From Mycoplasmopsis bovirhinis (GTDB taxonomy: Bacteria; Bacillota_I; Bacilli_A; Mycoplasmatales; Metamycoplasmataceae), in NCBI RefSeq assembly GCF_900660515.1, contig NZ_LR214972.1:558001-622000 (forward strand): a stretch of DNA of 64,000 bases, read 5' to 3'. Made by a program: the position numbers and the translations under genes. The notes under the pieces are model-generated. The model was not told the origin of the DNA. It ran no database searches and saw only the letters and a program-made list of their open reading frames with translations. Of the stretch, positions 1 to 9,514 are shown piece after piece (position 1 is the first letter of the stretch; each line of letters opens with the position of its first letter).

Positions 1-2
1 TT

Positions 3-323
3 AAAATAAATGTTAATAAATACCACATTGAAAACATTCATTATAAAGAAGCAATAGACGAATGAGAAAAATTTAATTACCAATTAAGTGATAATTCCAA
101 TTTTATAAATATTTATAATGAAAAGTTGTCAAAAACCTATAATAATCAAAAAATCTATTTTAAAGATTCAGGTAACAGAATTATTAAAATTAGATTAAGT
201 TTACAAAATAAAAATTATAATAATAATATATTTAAAGACCAAACTCAATGGGAATATTTTAATAAAGTACTGCCTTGAGACCTTATCAGTACTAAAAAAG
301 AGGCAATTAAACATGAAACTTAA
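3..323 (+). CDS. Hypothetical protein, 3' part only (start lies left of the window)
   Basis: An open frame runs in from the window edge and ends at a TAA at 321-323, giving 106 visible C-terminal residues. Two UGA codons are read as Trp. The visible part is hydrophilic, rich in Asn, Lys and Tyr, with no membrane segment and no motif I recognise. Its last 11 bases overlap the ATG of the next gene, so the two are probably translationally coupled in one operon. Function unknown. The coding call rests on the clean open frame and the overlap. Confidence 0.6.
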
Positions 324-1644
324 AAAAGCATTCATTTCAAATATTGACATAATCCAAGTATCTAATTTTGCTACTGTATCGAGCGTTACAAATGCACCAC
401 AAGTTCCCAAAGAATCCAATCTATCACAGCAAGAAGAAGTTAGACTAACTAATAATATAATTTCAGTTATTTCTCAAACAGTTGATAACACTAAAAATAT
501 CACTAAACTAACACAAACTCGAAATACTAAAGATAATCAAAAGGTAAAACAAGATTTCCTAAATAAAATTACTAAAAATTTAGATTTTAGTATTATTAGC
601 AACCCAGGGAAAGAACTTGAAATTAAGAATCGTTTAAGAGACTATGATTTGGTAACAGAATACAATAATGAATTAATAAAAATAAAAAATGAACTTAATA
701 TTAACAAATATCCTAAACTAATGGAAAAAGCTCCAGATCGTATTTTAACTCCATATAAAACATATATAAATAACGATCCTGGAACATCGAAGGTTTTAAG
801 CCTTTTACTTGAAAAGTATCAACAAACTTTTAAAATTAAAGCTGAGTTATATGATAAATTAGCTGATGAACAAAAAACATATGTTGAATTACAAAGACTT
901 ATAGTAATATTTACTGCTATTTCTGCTGTTTCTGGATTTTTTGGATTGTTTATTGCTCCGTTTGCTGTAGTTGCTGTCGGAGCAGGAATAATAGCATTGG
1001 TTTTAAGTGCATTCAAAGAACTCCGCAAGAGTAAAATAAATGTATTAAAAAAGCAATTAGAATTACTTGATCAAATTAAAGAAATGGATTTTACCAATAT
1101 AATTGTAGATGGTTCAAAATTATCAGTAGATATTCTCTCTTTAACAGCTAATGCCTTAATAAAAAGGTTAAAAGTTAATGGTCCACTTTCTAAAGCGAGT
1201 AAATATATTTCAAAAGGCTGAGGAATTTTAAGTGTAGGATATGATTTTTACAGTCTGATAAAATCGAAAGAGGAATTAGACGAAGAAATGAATGTTTTAA
1301 ATAAATATAATGAGCAAATTATTGAGATCAAGGATATGAGAGCGCAATATGGCAAACAATGAGATAATTTTAAAAAACTTAATAAAATTGTAGTCATTTC
1401 TGAAACACCGCAAAATTTTGCTTATAAAAGCCGTGGCACTGGTGGAACTAATATGTTCTTTAAAAGATTAATTGATGGGAAAATCTTTAGTAGGAAAGAA
1501 ATGCTTGCTATGAGTAAGCATGAACTAGAAAGTTATAATTTAATAAAAGTTAAAAGAGCAGTTTCTAAAAATAATCAAAAATATTCATATGAATATATTC
1601 GAAGAAAAAATAGCAATAACTTATTAGAAGATAATTTAGGTTAA
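313..1644 (+). CDS. Hypothetical helical protein with a central hydrophobic hairpin (alpha pore-forming-toxin-like architecture)
   Basis: 443 residues, with UGA read as Trp at 1219-1221 and again downstream. Residues about 30-195 look helical and charged. About 196-238 form a Gly/Ala/Ile/Val-rich double hydrophobic stretch (core reads FGLFIAPFAVVAVGAGIIAL). This is followed by Lys/Glu/Leu-rich helices to about residue 350 and a basic tail. A central hydrophobic hairpin between long helices is the layout of ClyA/Hbl/Nhe-type pore formers. That is a resemblance of architecture only; I recognise no sequence motif. There is no signal peptide. The ATG at 313 overlaps the upstream gene, and the stop is 2 bases before the next gene's likely TTG start, so the three genes form one unit. 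Confidence 0.6.
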
Positions 1645-1646
1645 AA

Positions 1647-2429
1647 TTGATTTTTGAAGCTATTACAATTACATGATCAATTATTTTTTTAATATGAAGT
1701 GTATTAACAACATATAATATTATTTATATTAAAAAAAGAAAAAAAGAACTTTTATTCTTTCCTAATTTATTTTTTTTAGGTAAAAAACAAACACAAGAAT
1801 ATTTTCTCAACAATTCAATAAAATTAGAGGACTTTTATTTTGAAAACTTAATAAAAATAATTAAAGAACTACAATTTAAATACAAAAAACTCCAAATTGC
1901 AAGCAATCATTCTTATATCTGAAATTTCATAATAGGTTTATTAGTTTGGTTTTTTGCCTTCTTAATCCCCTTATCATATATCGAGTTTAAATTCGACAGA
2001 GATGGGGAATGAATAAACACTTTTATTTGATCTTCTTGTTTTCTAATAACAGTTTTGATCTTAGTCTTTGTAATAGGTAACGGTTATCTGTCATACCTTT
2101 CTTATGGTTTGGTACAAGTTGGTAAAATAACATTGGAAAATATAAAAACTTGAAGAGAAAAAAACCAAAGTTTAATTAATACTAAAAGTTTTTTAACATT
2201 AGCAGAATTTTCAAATATTTACCAACAAATGCAAAAACCAAAAAAAATATTGATAAATACTGGCAAAGGGATTGGGTGGTCTTTTTACTATAAGATAGAA
2301 TATGGCCAAAACGCAAAAAAATATTTTGAAACACCTGAAAAATATCTTTATTTTCTTTCTGTCTTACCATATAATGATATTAAAATAAATTACAAAAGAA
2401 TTAAAGGTTCTTTTACAAGTTGATTTTAA
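1647..2429 (+). CDS. Hypothetical membrane protein, about three transmembrane segments
   Basis: 260 residues in a frame that stays open only when UGA is Trp. Hydrophobic segments lie at about residues 6-28, 93-113 and 125-155. A basic stretch follows the first, and a soluble, aromatic-rich C-terminus (about 105 residues) follows the last. The frame is closed by a stop at 1632-1634 and has no ATG until far inside, so TTG at 1647 is the most likely start. It would be coupled to the gene that ends at 1644. Not recognised. Its place behind a possible pore-forming protein would fit an accessory or protective partner, but that is only a guess. Confidence 0.5.
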
Positions 2430-2495
2430 ACTTGATAACGATTATTAATAAAGCTGTACAGAACATTATAGTGAACCCATAAAATTGGACTAAAA

Positions 2496-3341
2496 TTAAT
2501 TTAAGGATTGATGCCTATATCCTAAAGGTGTCTGTCCTTTTAATTTTGTAATAATACGTTTTTCGTTGTAATAATTTATGTAGTTGCGCATTGCTTTTTC
2601 TAAGTCTTCAAGATTTTTGAATTCTTTTTCATGACCGTAAAACATTTCGTTTTTCATGGTTCCAAAAAATATTTCAATAACACAATTATCATAGCAATTG
2701 CACTTTCGCGATATACTTTGTTTAATACCTCTTTTACTTAATTTATCACAATATTGTTTTATTTGAAATTGTCATGCTTGGTGCGAATGTAAAATTAATT
2801 CATTAAGATTTTTATACTTTTTAAAGATTTTATTTAGCATTTCTGCCACTTGTTCAAAATTAGGACTTTTCGAAATTGTGTATGAAATTATTTCACGGTT
2901 ATGAACATCTATAATTGGTGATAAATATAGTTTTTCACTTGTTATTTTGAATTTAGAAACATCAGTGCTTTAAGTTTGATTCAATTTTGTAGTTTTGAAG
3001 TTTCTCTCTTAATAAGTGTTATGATTATTTTTCTCTACAATCTTTGTAAGGAGTAAGTTATTACAAACTTTCCCAGTTTCACCTTTATATGATTTGTACT
3101 TTGCTTTTGGCTGTAAACCAAATAAATTAAGTAATTTAATTAATCTTTTAACACTTTTATGGTTAATAATATAACCTCTATTTCTTAGTTTTAAACAAAT
3201 TCTTCGATATCCATAACGTGATTTATTCACATTAAAAATATTTGTTATTAATTGTTTTAAATCAAAATCTTTATCATTTTTTGAAAAACTTTGAACAATA
3301 TAAAAGTATGTCGACTTTGCTAATTGGAAAAATTCTAACAT
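2496..3341 (-). pseudogene. IS3-family transposase orfB, inactivated
   Basis: The frame starts around 3341 (MLEFFQLAKSTYFY) and holds its phase to a stop at 2496-2498, but two in-frame TAA codons break it at 3009-3011 and 2970-2972. The second replaces the Trp expected before STDVSKF, the first catalytic Asp region. The helical HTH_21 region (RYGYRRI) and the closing E motif (IEIFFGTMKNE) are present. The second Asp region reads HSHQAW where family members have HSDQG, so a catalytic residue is also lost. The protein is therefore dead twice over. Confidence 0.85.
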
Positions 3342-3758
3342 TAATCTTAATTTATATTTATGCCTTGATTCAAATATTACTTTTGCTTTTTCTTGTTTGC
3401 TTGCTCTGTCCTTTGTTGAACCAAGGCTCTCAATTTTTTAAGAGGTCTACCTACATTTCAAGCTGGGCATTTCTTTCTTCGAGTTCTTTAATTCGAGATA
3501 ATGTTTTATCTTGTTTTGGTTTATTATTCTTTGTCATGGTCATTGGTATTTTACCTTTCTTTTTATTTATAAGACCATTATACCCAAATAATTTAAATTT
3601 TTTCACTCATGAATTAATTATTCCACAATTAATTGTTAGTTCTGTTTCCAAAGATCGGATTGATTTCCAATTTAATATTTGTTTGACAATTTCTAATTTA
3701 AAATTAGGACTGAAGTATCCTGGTTTATTTCTTTCTGTAAATATGTTTTTTATATATT
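3342..3758 (-). pseudogene. IS3-family orfA, inactivated
   Basis: Minus-strand reading gives an IS3 orfA pattern: an HTH-like segment, then KKFKLFGYNGLINKKKGKIP and the leucine-zipper stretch RIKELEERNAQLEM. An in-frame TAG (3450-3452) follows the zipper. An A6 run just after it is where IS3 elements usually make the -1 frameshift into orfB. The shifted frame gives the expected LRALVQQR but is broken again by a 1-base difference before KVIFESRHK. No start codon is found at the 5' end. Decay is advanced. Confidence 0.75.
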
Positions 3759-3793
3759 AATTTTACAACCGTAACTTATGGTAAAATAAGTTT

Positions 3794-5773
3794 ATGAATT
3801 CAAATAATAATATTGAACAAAAAATAAAGGAATTAACTAAAAATATTAATAAATGAAATAAAGAATATTATGATTTATCTAGTCCAAGTGTTTCTGATGC
3901 AAAATATGACTTAGAAATACGTAAATTAGAGATTTTAGAGCAAGAATACCCTCAATTTATTCAAAAAGATTCACCAACTAAAAAAGTTGGCGGAAAAGTT
4001 GTGCCCTCACTAAAAGAATTTTCACATAATAAACCTATGCTTTCACTTGCTAAAGCTCATTCAGAAAATGATATTTTGAAATTTATTCAAAATACTCAAA
4101 ATAATATTAATAAGACAGTTACCTATAGTTTGGAACCTAAGATTGATGGTGTTTCAATTTCATTGCATTATAATGACGGAATTTTAGTTCGTGCAGTAAC
4201 AAGAGGTACAGGATTAGTTGGTAGTGATGTAACACATAATATCAAAGAAATTCAGAACATCCCAAAATTTTTAAATTATAAGCAAGATTTAGAAGTGCGA
4301 GGTGAAATATATTTTCCTAAAAGTGAATTTAATAAGTTAAATCAAGAAAGATTAGCAAATAATGAAAAATTATTTGCTAATCCTAGAAATGCAGCTTCAG
4401 GTTCTATTCAGCAATTAGATAGTGCTAATTTAAAAAATAGAAATCTTTTATCGATTATTTATGATATTGTTGATCCAAATAAATTAAATCTTAAATTACA
4501 AACAGATGTAATAGCAAAACTTAAAGAATTAAGTTTCGCTGTTAATCCATATGTTAAAGAAGGAAAGAATTTTGAAGATATTTGAAGCTCAATTTTAGAA
4601 TTTAAAAAAAATAAAGATTCTTTTGATTATGAATCTGATGGTTTTGTTTTAAAGGTTAATCAACTAGATTTATGAGATTTATATGGGCAAACAGCAAAAT
4701 TTCCTAAGCATGCTATAGCATTTAAATTCGAAACAGAGGAAAAAAACTCAATTATTAAAAATATTATTCCAACAGTTGGTAGAAGCGGAAAAATAAGTTA
4801 TATAGCTGAAATAAATCCAATTAACTTATTACAGACAACTGTACAAAGAGCAACTTTACATAATGCTGATTTTATTAAAAATATGAATATAAATATTGGT
4901 GATGAAGTTTCAATAATTAAATCTGGAGAAATAATTCCGAAAATAACTGGAATTAAAAATAAAAATACCAAAGGTTATTATCAAAAAAATTTAAATTGTC
5001 CATCTTGTGGCTATAAACTAATTCATTTAAATAACTTAGTTGACCAATTTTGTATTAACAAAACTTGCAAAGAAAAACTAAAAAAACAATTAATGCACTT
5101 TGTTTCAAAAAATGCTTTAGATATTGAAACTTTAGCTGAGAAGAATATTGAATTTTTATTCGATAAAGGTTTATTAAGTGATTTTTTAAGTTTATTTAAC
5201 TTGCATAACTACAGAAGTTTAATCTTGAGTTATGAAGGATTTAAAGAAACAAAAGTTGATAAAATTATAAATGCTATTCAAGAGAGTAGAATAAAGACAC
5301 CTTTTTATAAGGTGTTTTATGGGCTTGGAATCAAACATGTTGGTTTAAAGGTAGCACAGCTACTTTCAGGCAAATTAAATAACTTTAAAGAGTTTTTAAG
5401 CATTGATTTGAGTGAATTAGAATCAATCAATACTATTGGGCCTGCAATAATCAAAGAATTAGATATATATCGCAAAGAAAATAAACAATTATTAATTCAA
5501 TTAGATAATGTTTTTATCTATCTAAATAAGATGGAAAAAGACACACAAAAACTTTTAGGTTTAACTTTCGCTATCACTGGTAAACTAGCTAATCCTAGGT
5601 CTTATTATCAAAAATTAATTTTAGATAATGGAGGACAATTCTCAGCATCCATTAATAAAAATTTATCATATCTTATTACAAATGAATCAAGTAGCAGTTC
5701 TAAATATATAAAAGCAACTGAATTAGGCGTCAAGATAATAACTGAACTAGAATTTTTAAAATTATTAAAATAA
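3794..5773 (+). CDS. ligA: NAD-dependent DNA ligase LigA
   Basis: 659 residues, close to the usual 660-670 for LigA. It seals nicks in DNA with NAD as cofactor during replication and repair. The adenylation lysine lies in the KIDG motif at about residue 116. The OB fold follows, then a four-cysteine zinc finger from about 402 (CPSCGYKL and CINKTC), helix-hairpin-helix repeats, and a C-terminal BRCT domain from about 583. Several UGA codons encode Trp (for example at 4582 and 4672). ATG at 3794 is chosen because it gives the complete N-terminal Ia domain with the YYDLSSPSVSDAKYD segment. A dead IS lies immediately upstream, so the promoter must be in the short gap or inside the IS. Confidence 0.96.
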
Positions 5774-5805
5774 AAGTATTTGCAGCTAAATTACAAATAC
5801 TTTTT
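5772..5805. terminator. Bidirectional terminator between ligA and rplS
   Basis: Inverted repeat AAAAGTATTTG / CAAATACTTTT with an 11-base loop, flanked by T runs on both strands. It lies in the 55-base gap between convergent ligA and rplS, and serves both. Confidence 0.75.
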
Positions 5806-5828
5806 ATCTTATTAAAAGCCCTGGAAAA

Positions 5829-6179
5829 TTATCTTTTGATTTCTTTTAAACGTGCGCTCTTACCTTTACGGTCTCTCATGTAAAATAATCTTTGTCTACG
5901 AACTTTGTTTGAACGAACAACTTCAATATGAGCAATTAATGGTGAATTAACAGGGAATGTTCTTTCAACACCAATTCCATATGAAATCTTTCTAACTGTA
6001 AAGCTTTCTCTTGTTCCTGATTCTTTTTTAGAAATTACTAAACCTTCGAAAATCTGAATACGTTCTTTTTCTCCTTCACGAATACGAACGTGAACTTTAA
6101 CGTTGTCACCAGTTCTAAATTCAGGCAAATCAGTACGCAATTGTGATTTTTCAACTAATTCTAATAAGTTATTTCTCAT
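5829..6179 (-). CDS. rplS: 50S ribosomal protein L19
   Basis: 116 residues, normal for L19, which sits at the 30S-50S interface. The sequence holds the family segments [37 protein letters not shown] and a basic C-terminus ([20 protein letters not shown]). It is the last gene of the rpsP-trmD-rplS operon. Its ATG lies within the last 11 bases of trmD, which suggests coupled translation. No UGA codon is needed. Confidence 0.98.
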   Translation of the reverse strand: MRNNLLELVEKSQLRTDLPEFRTGDNVKVHVRIREGEKERIQIFEGLVISKKESGTRESFTVRKISYGIGVERTFPVNSPLIAHIEVVRSNKVRRQRLFYMRDRKGKSARLKEIKR

Positions 6180-6858
6180 TATTAATCCTTTCTATAATAT
6201 CTGGTCTATTTTTTACTGTTTTTAATATTTGAGCTTGCTTTTTCCAAGCCTCAATTTCTTTATGATTTCCATTAAATAATACTTCAGGAACCTTCATTCC
6301 TTTGTATTCCCTTGGTCTTGTATATTGAGGATAATCTAGTAATCCATTATTTTGAAATGAGTCATAGATGTGAGATTCTTCTTTAATAACTCCAGGAACT
6401 AGCCTGATAATACTATCAGCCATTACCATAGCTGGTAACTCACCACCAGTTAGAACATAATCACCAATTGATAGTTCAATATCAACTAAATCTGTGATTC
6501 TTTCATCAAAACCTTCATATCTTCCACAAATAAATGTTATTTCGTCTTTTAAAGATAATTTATTAGCAATTCTTTGGCTAAAAACTTTGCCTTGGGGTGT
6601 TACTAAAACTTTATAACCACCACGATTTTTAAGACTGGCTAAAGCGAGGTCAATTGGTTCAATTTGCAATAATAAACCATGTCCACCACCATAAATTTCA
6701 TCATCAACTTTTCTGTGTTTATTTCTAGAAAAATTCCTGAAATCTATAGTATTAATTTCAATTAAATTATTTTTAATAGCTTTATTAATAACACTTTCTT
6801 CATAAAGTGGTTTAATATAATTTGGAAATATTGTTAAGAAATTAATTTTCATAACCAA
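6169..6858 (-). CDS. trmD: tRNA (guanine37-N1)-methyltransferase TrmD
   Basis: 229 residues. It methylates G37 next to the anticodon using S-adenosylmethionine, which prevents +1 frameshifting. The SPOUT knot motifs are visible: [24 protein letters not shown] and [15 protein letters not shown]. It overlaps rplS by 11 bases and follows rpsP by 7. rimM, which commonly lies between rpsP and trmD in other bacteria, is absent here. The start could be this ATG or the one three codons in ([10 protein letters not shown]), which is the usual N-terminus of the family. Confidence 0.97.
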   Translation of the reverse strand: MVMKINFLTIFPNYIKPLYEESVINKAIKNNLIEINTIDFRNFSRNKHRKVDDEIYGGGHGLLLQIEPIDLALASLKNRGGYKVLVTPQGKVFSQRIANKLSLKDEITFICGRYEGFDERITDLVDIELSIGDYVLTGGELPAMVMADSIIRLVPGVIKEESHIYDSFQNNGLLDYPQYTRPREYKGMKVPEVLFNGNHKEIEAWKKQAQILKTVKNRPDIIERINNEK

Positions 6859-6865
6859 ATATTTA

Positions 6866-7093
6866 TTATTTTTGTTTTTTTAATAAACTAGTTACAGTAT
6901 CAGTTGGTTTAGCACCTAAAGAAAGTCATTTAGAAACCAATTCTTTGTTTAAAACAAGTTCTTTAGTTTTTGGATTGTAATGACCAAGCGCTTCGATAAT
7001 TTTACCATCACGAGGAGCTCTAGCATCAGCTGCTACAATTTTATAAACAGGTCTGAATTTGCTCCCCATTCTTTTAAGTCTTATTTTTACCAT
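6866..7093 (-). CDS. rpsP: 30S ribosomal protein S16
   Basis: 75 residues. S16 is an assembly protein of the small subunit. The N-terminus [12 protein letters not shown] and the segments [15 protein letters not shown] and [10 protein letters not shown] are family hallmarks. A GGAGGAA ribosome site precedes the ATG on the minus strand. It is the first gene of the operon, with the promoter and a perfect inverted repeat just upstream (7110-7131). Confidence 0.97.
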
Positions 7094-7109
7094 AAATAAT
7101 TTCCTCCAT

Positions 7110-7131
7110 TGTCAAGTAATTTTGCTTGACA
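7110..7131. promoter_or_regulatory. Perfect inverted repeat in the rpsP leader
   Basis: TGTCAAG, an 8-base spacer, then CTTGACA, about 17 bases upstream of the rpsP ATG and just before its ribosome site. A TATTATAAT-type -10 lies about 20 bases further upstream (near 7150) on the minus strand. The repeat would therefore be transcribed at the very start of the leader, or bind a dimeric regulator. It has no U tract in the rpsP direction, so it does not look like a terminator. Its role is inferred. Confidence 0.5.
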
Positions 7132-7199
7132 GTTTATTAATCAAATTATAATATATAAATTTAAAACTAAAAATATTTTTTGTTAAAAATAAAGAACTA

Positions 7200-8040
7200 A
7201 AATAAACATGGGCAAAAAATTTAACATTTTAATCAATTATCAAGTAAGTTGCCGGCTCTTAATAGCGAAACAATCCCGGCTAGATTTAGAATTTCGTTAA
7301 TATTTGACTGGTGTGTATATTGAAAGCCAATAATTTTCTTTGTGGGTTAAAATTACAGAAAAATAAACACGTGATTCTTACACGTTTATTGGGCTTTTAT
7401 ATGAAACATCAGTTGCATAAATATTTCGATTGTTTTCATCATTATAATCACGATTTCCGAAGTTATAAATTTCTGCAGATATATTTTTAATCTTTGCCTT
7501 TTGATTTTTATATAAGCTTAGATTTTAGCTCTAAAAGATTTATATTTCTCCCTAAAATAGGTTTATTTATATCTATTTTATATTTTGAGATATATAAACA
7601 CTTAGTTTTATTCTTGCTATCTTGATTTTGTTTATGAAAATAATTTTTAAATTACATCACTATGCTTATGGAGTTTTTTATGAATTTTAGAAATTATTTA
7701 CCTAGAAGGCCAAAAACTTCTGAAAGTTTCAGATAACTCATACTAAAGTTTTTAGATTCAATTACTTTACTACTTTTAGGTAATTTGTTCTTAATTTCAT
7801 GATATATTTTGGTTATTTCTAACAAATTATCTAAATGATTTTTTGTTTCTGATGTACTTAGTAAATAATCCAAAAAGCACTTGGAAACCTGATTTTTGAT
7901 ATTCTTCATATATTTTTACAAATTCTTTTTTCTTTAAGTACCTTGACACATTTTTCTTTTCGTTTTTTCTTGGTAGCAATAAATGGTAACAAAAAATAAC
8001 ATTTTCATGTTATTTTTTTGTCCAGTTTTAAAATAATGTC
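7200..8040 (-). pseudogene. Remnant of a second transposase (IS ruin)
   Basis: This stretch between rpsP and the S4-domain gene holds no intact gene. Minus-strand fragments read as an IS transposase: KISAEIYNFGNRDYNDENN, then ATDVSY, a K-SPINV stretch, VYFSVILTHK and IIGFQYTHQSN. These resemble the DDE core start (a TDVSY segment) of IS3-like enzymes, but stops and frame changes occur every 20-70 codons. A 71-residue piece at 7694-7909 is the longest open part and may be its N-terminal region. The segment TTTTTTGTCCAGTTTTAAAAT near 8017-8037 looks like an IS end. The fragments differ from the 2.5-3.8 kb element, so this is a separate insertion. Confidence 0.6.
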
Positions 8041-8049
8041 ATTTTTAAT

Positions 8050-8256
8050 TTAATCTATTTCTATAACAATTTCATTATTTATTCAAATTATGTCGCCAGT
8101 TCTTGCTTTAGTGTTTTTTGTAACAACTTTTTCTCCATTTAGCAAAACATCATTTTCGTTAATATAAAATCTTGCTTGTCCCCCGGTTTCAATTAATTTA
8201 GCATATTTTAGTAATTGACCAATTTTTATAAATTCTTTATCTATTTGTAATTTCAT
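8050..8256 (-). CDS. S4-domain RNA-binding protein (YaaA/YbcJ type)
   Basis: 68 residues. The small S4-like domain pattern IKIGQLLKYAKLIETGGQAR and VLLNGEKVVTKNTKAR is clear. Proteins of this type commonly sit next to dnaN in Firmicutes and are thought to bind structured RNA. The ATG overlaps the last base of dnaN (TAATG arrangement), so it is translated after dnaN from the same mRNA. It needs UGA as Trp in the IIWINNE part. It was found by reading the sequence directly. Confidence 0.85.
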
Positions 8257-9380
8257 TAATACCTTCTAATAGGGGTTATTAACTGAATATTATCTGTTGT
8301 GTTTCCACCAAATATATAAACTCTTTTTTCATCATTTGTTATACATAAATTTATAAATTCATCATCAAATGCATTTAAAGCATCTTTAATGTAATGTCAA
8401 TCTATATCAATATCGAAGGGCTTTCCCTTATATTCAAAGTTAGTTGTTATATATTGTGAAATACCAACTTCAGGAACTTCAAAACTTGCTTTAATTTCTT
8501 CTTGCGAAATTGAAAATTCTAATCTTTTAATTTTTTCTACATTGTAAAAAACTGTTTTGTTAATTAGTTTTAAAATTTCTTCTTTTTTAATTTTAATGTT
8601 TTTAGTATTTGAGAAAGAAATTAAGTTTTGAATGTTGTGGTATTTTAAATTAACTAAATGAGTAAAAATTGTTGTGTTATTATAATTTATTCCAATTTTT
8701 TTATCACTTATAAATAAGGTAATATTGGTAGGCATTTCTTTATGGTATAGCTTTTTAAAATTCTTAGAATCGACATTTAAATTGAAACTAGTTGTTTTAC
8801 CTAATTTTAAAAGGTGGGTTGATAACCTAAAACTATCTGAAGCCGTTAATCTTAAGTTTTTATTTTCTGATTGAATATTGATAACTTTTGTTATTGGATT
8901 AGAAGTAATGGTACTTACTCTTTCTTGATTTATGTTAGAAGAAATATAAACATTATTAATTGCTGTTGATAATACTCTAGATTCAATTTGATATTTATTT
9001 TCTGTTAAAGAAAAATCAAAATCAGAATATCTTCCATCCTCTAAAATAGCTAAAGTGTAAAAAGTTTTATTTTCAAAAACTTCCAAATTATTATTAGTTT
9101 TTATAAAAGTTATATTTTTTTCAAATTTCTTGATTAAATTTTTAAGTATTAAAATATTAACAAGCAACTTACCGGTTTTTTCTATTTTAATATTTTTTTC
9201 ATCAACTAATAAAATTTTTTGTGCTGCTATGTTTGTATTACCGGCTGTAAAAATAAGTTTATCGTAATTTAATTCTATCAAAACTCCTCTAAAAGGTATA
9301 AAAGAGTCTAAATTATCTACGTATATTGCAAGAAAATCAATTGTATCTTCTATTATTTTTTTTGAAATTGTAAATTTCAT
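8256..9380 (-). CDS. dnaN: DNA polymerase III beta sliding clamp
   Basis: 374 residues, a normal clamp length. The dimeric ring tethers the replicative polymerase PolC to DNA. The N-terminus MKFTISKKIIEDTIDFLAIY and segments such as LRLTASDSFRLSTH fit the family, and the last 47 residues are reached only if UGA near 8395 is Trp. It lies downstream of dnaA on the minus strand with a 134-base gap, the classical dnaA-dnaN order. A DnaA-box-like site lies in that gap. The sequence is strongly diverged, as usual in mollicutes. Confidence 0.93.
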
Positions 9381-9410
9381 AAAATCTCCTAATATATTAT
9401 TATTATAAGT

Positions 9411-9419
9411 TGTGAATAA
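9411..9419 (-). promoter_or_regulatory. DnaA-box-like site between dnaA and dnaN
   Basis: Minus strand reads TTATTCACA, one mismatch from the consensus TTATCCACA. It lies in the AT-rich dnaA-dnaN gap, a common place for origin or regulatory boxes. A single imperfect box in AT-rich DNA is weak evidence. Confidence 0.4.
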
Positions 9420-9514
9420 TTGTAATTTTTCTTTTTTTTAAGTAAAAAGTTTATTTATAACCGAAATATAAGAATTTATTGTATTTTTTTAAACTTTTAT
9501 TTGTTAATAACTCG

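Larger units (their letters stand above)
2470..3758 (-). mobile_element. Decayed IS3-family insertion sequence
   Basis: A near-complete IS3-type element whose orfA and orfB both read on the minus strand. The orfB end keeps the IS3 integrase-core signatures but carries nonsense codons. At the left edge, 2473-2491 (GAACCCATAAAATTGGACT) looks like an IS3-type terminal sequence. I find no matching inverted copy near 3760-3790, so the orfA-side end is probably lost or rearranged. The element sits between the unrecognised three-gene cluster and the ligA start, about 35 bases from the ligA ATG. Confidence 0.75.

Noticed and set aside
819-1028. Minus-strand 69-residue open frame
   Set aside because: Antisense shadow of the hydrophobic hairpin of the 313-1644 gene; no ribosome site or domain.
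3242-3760. 172-residue plus-strand open frame
   Set aside because: Shadow of the minus-strand IS3 orfA/orfB; it has hydrophobic low-complexity text and no ribosome site.
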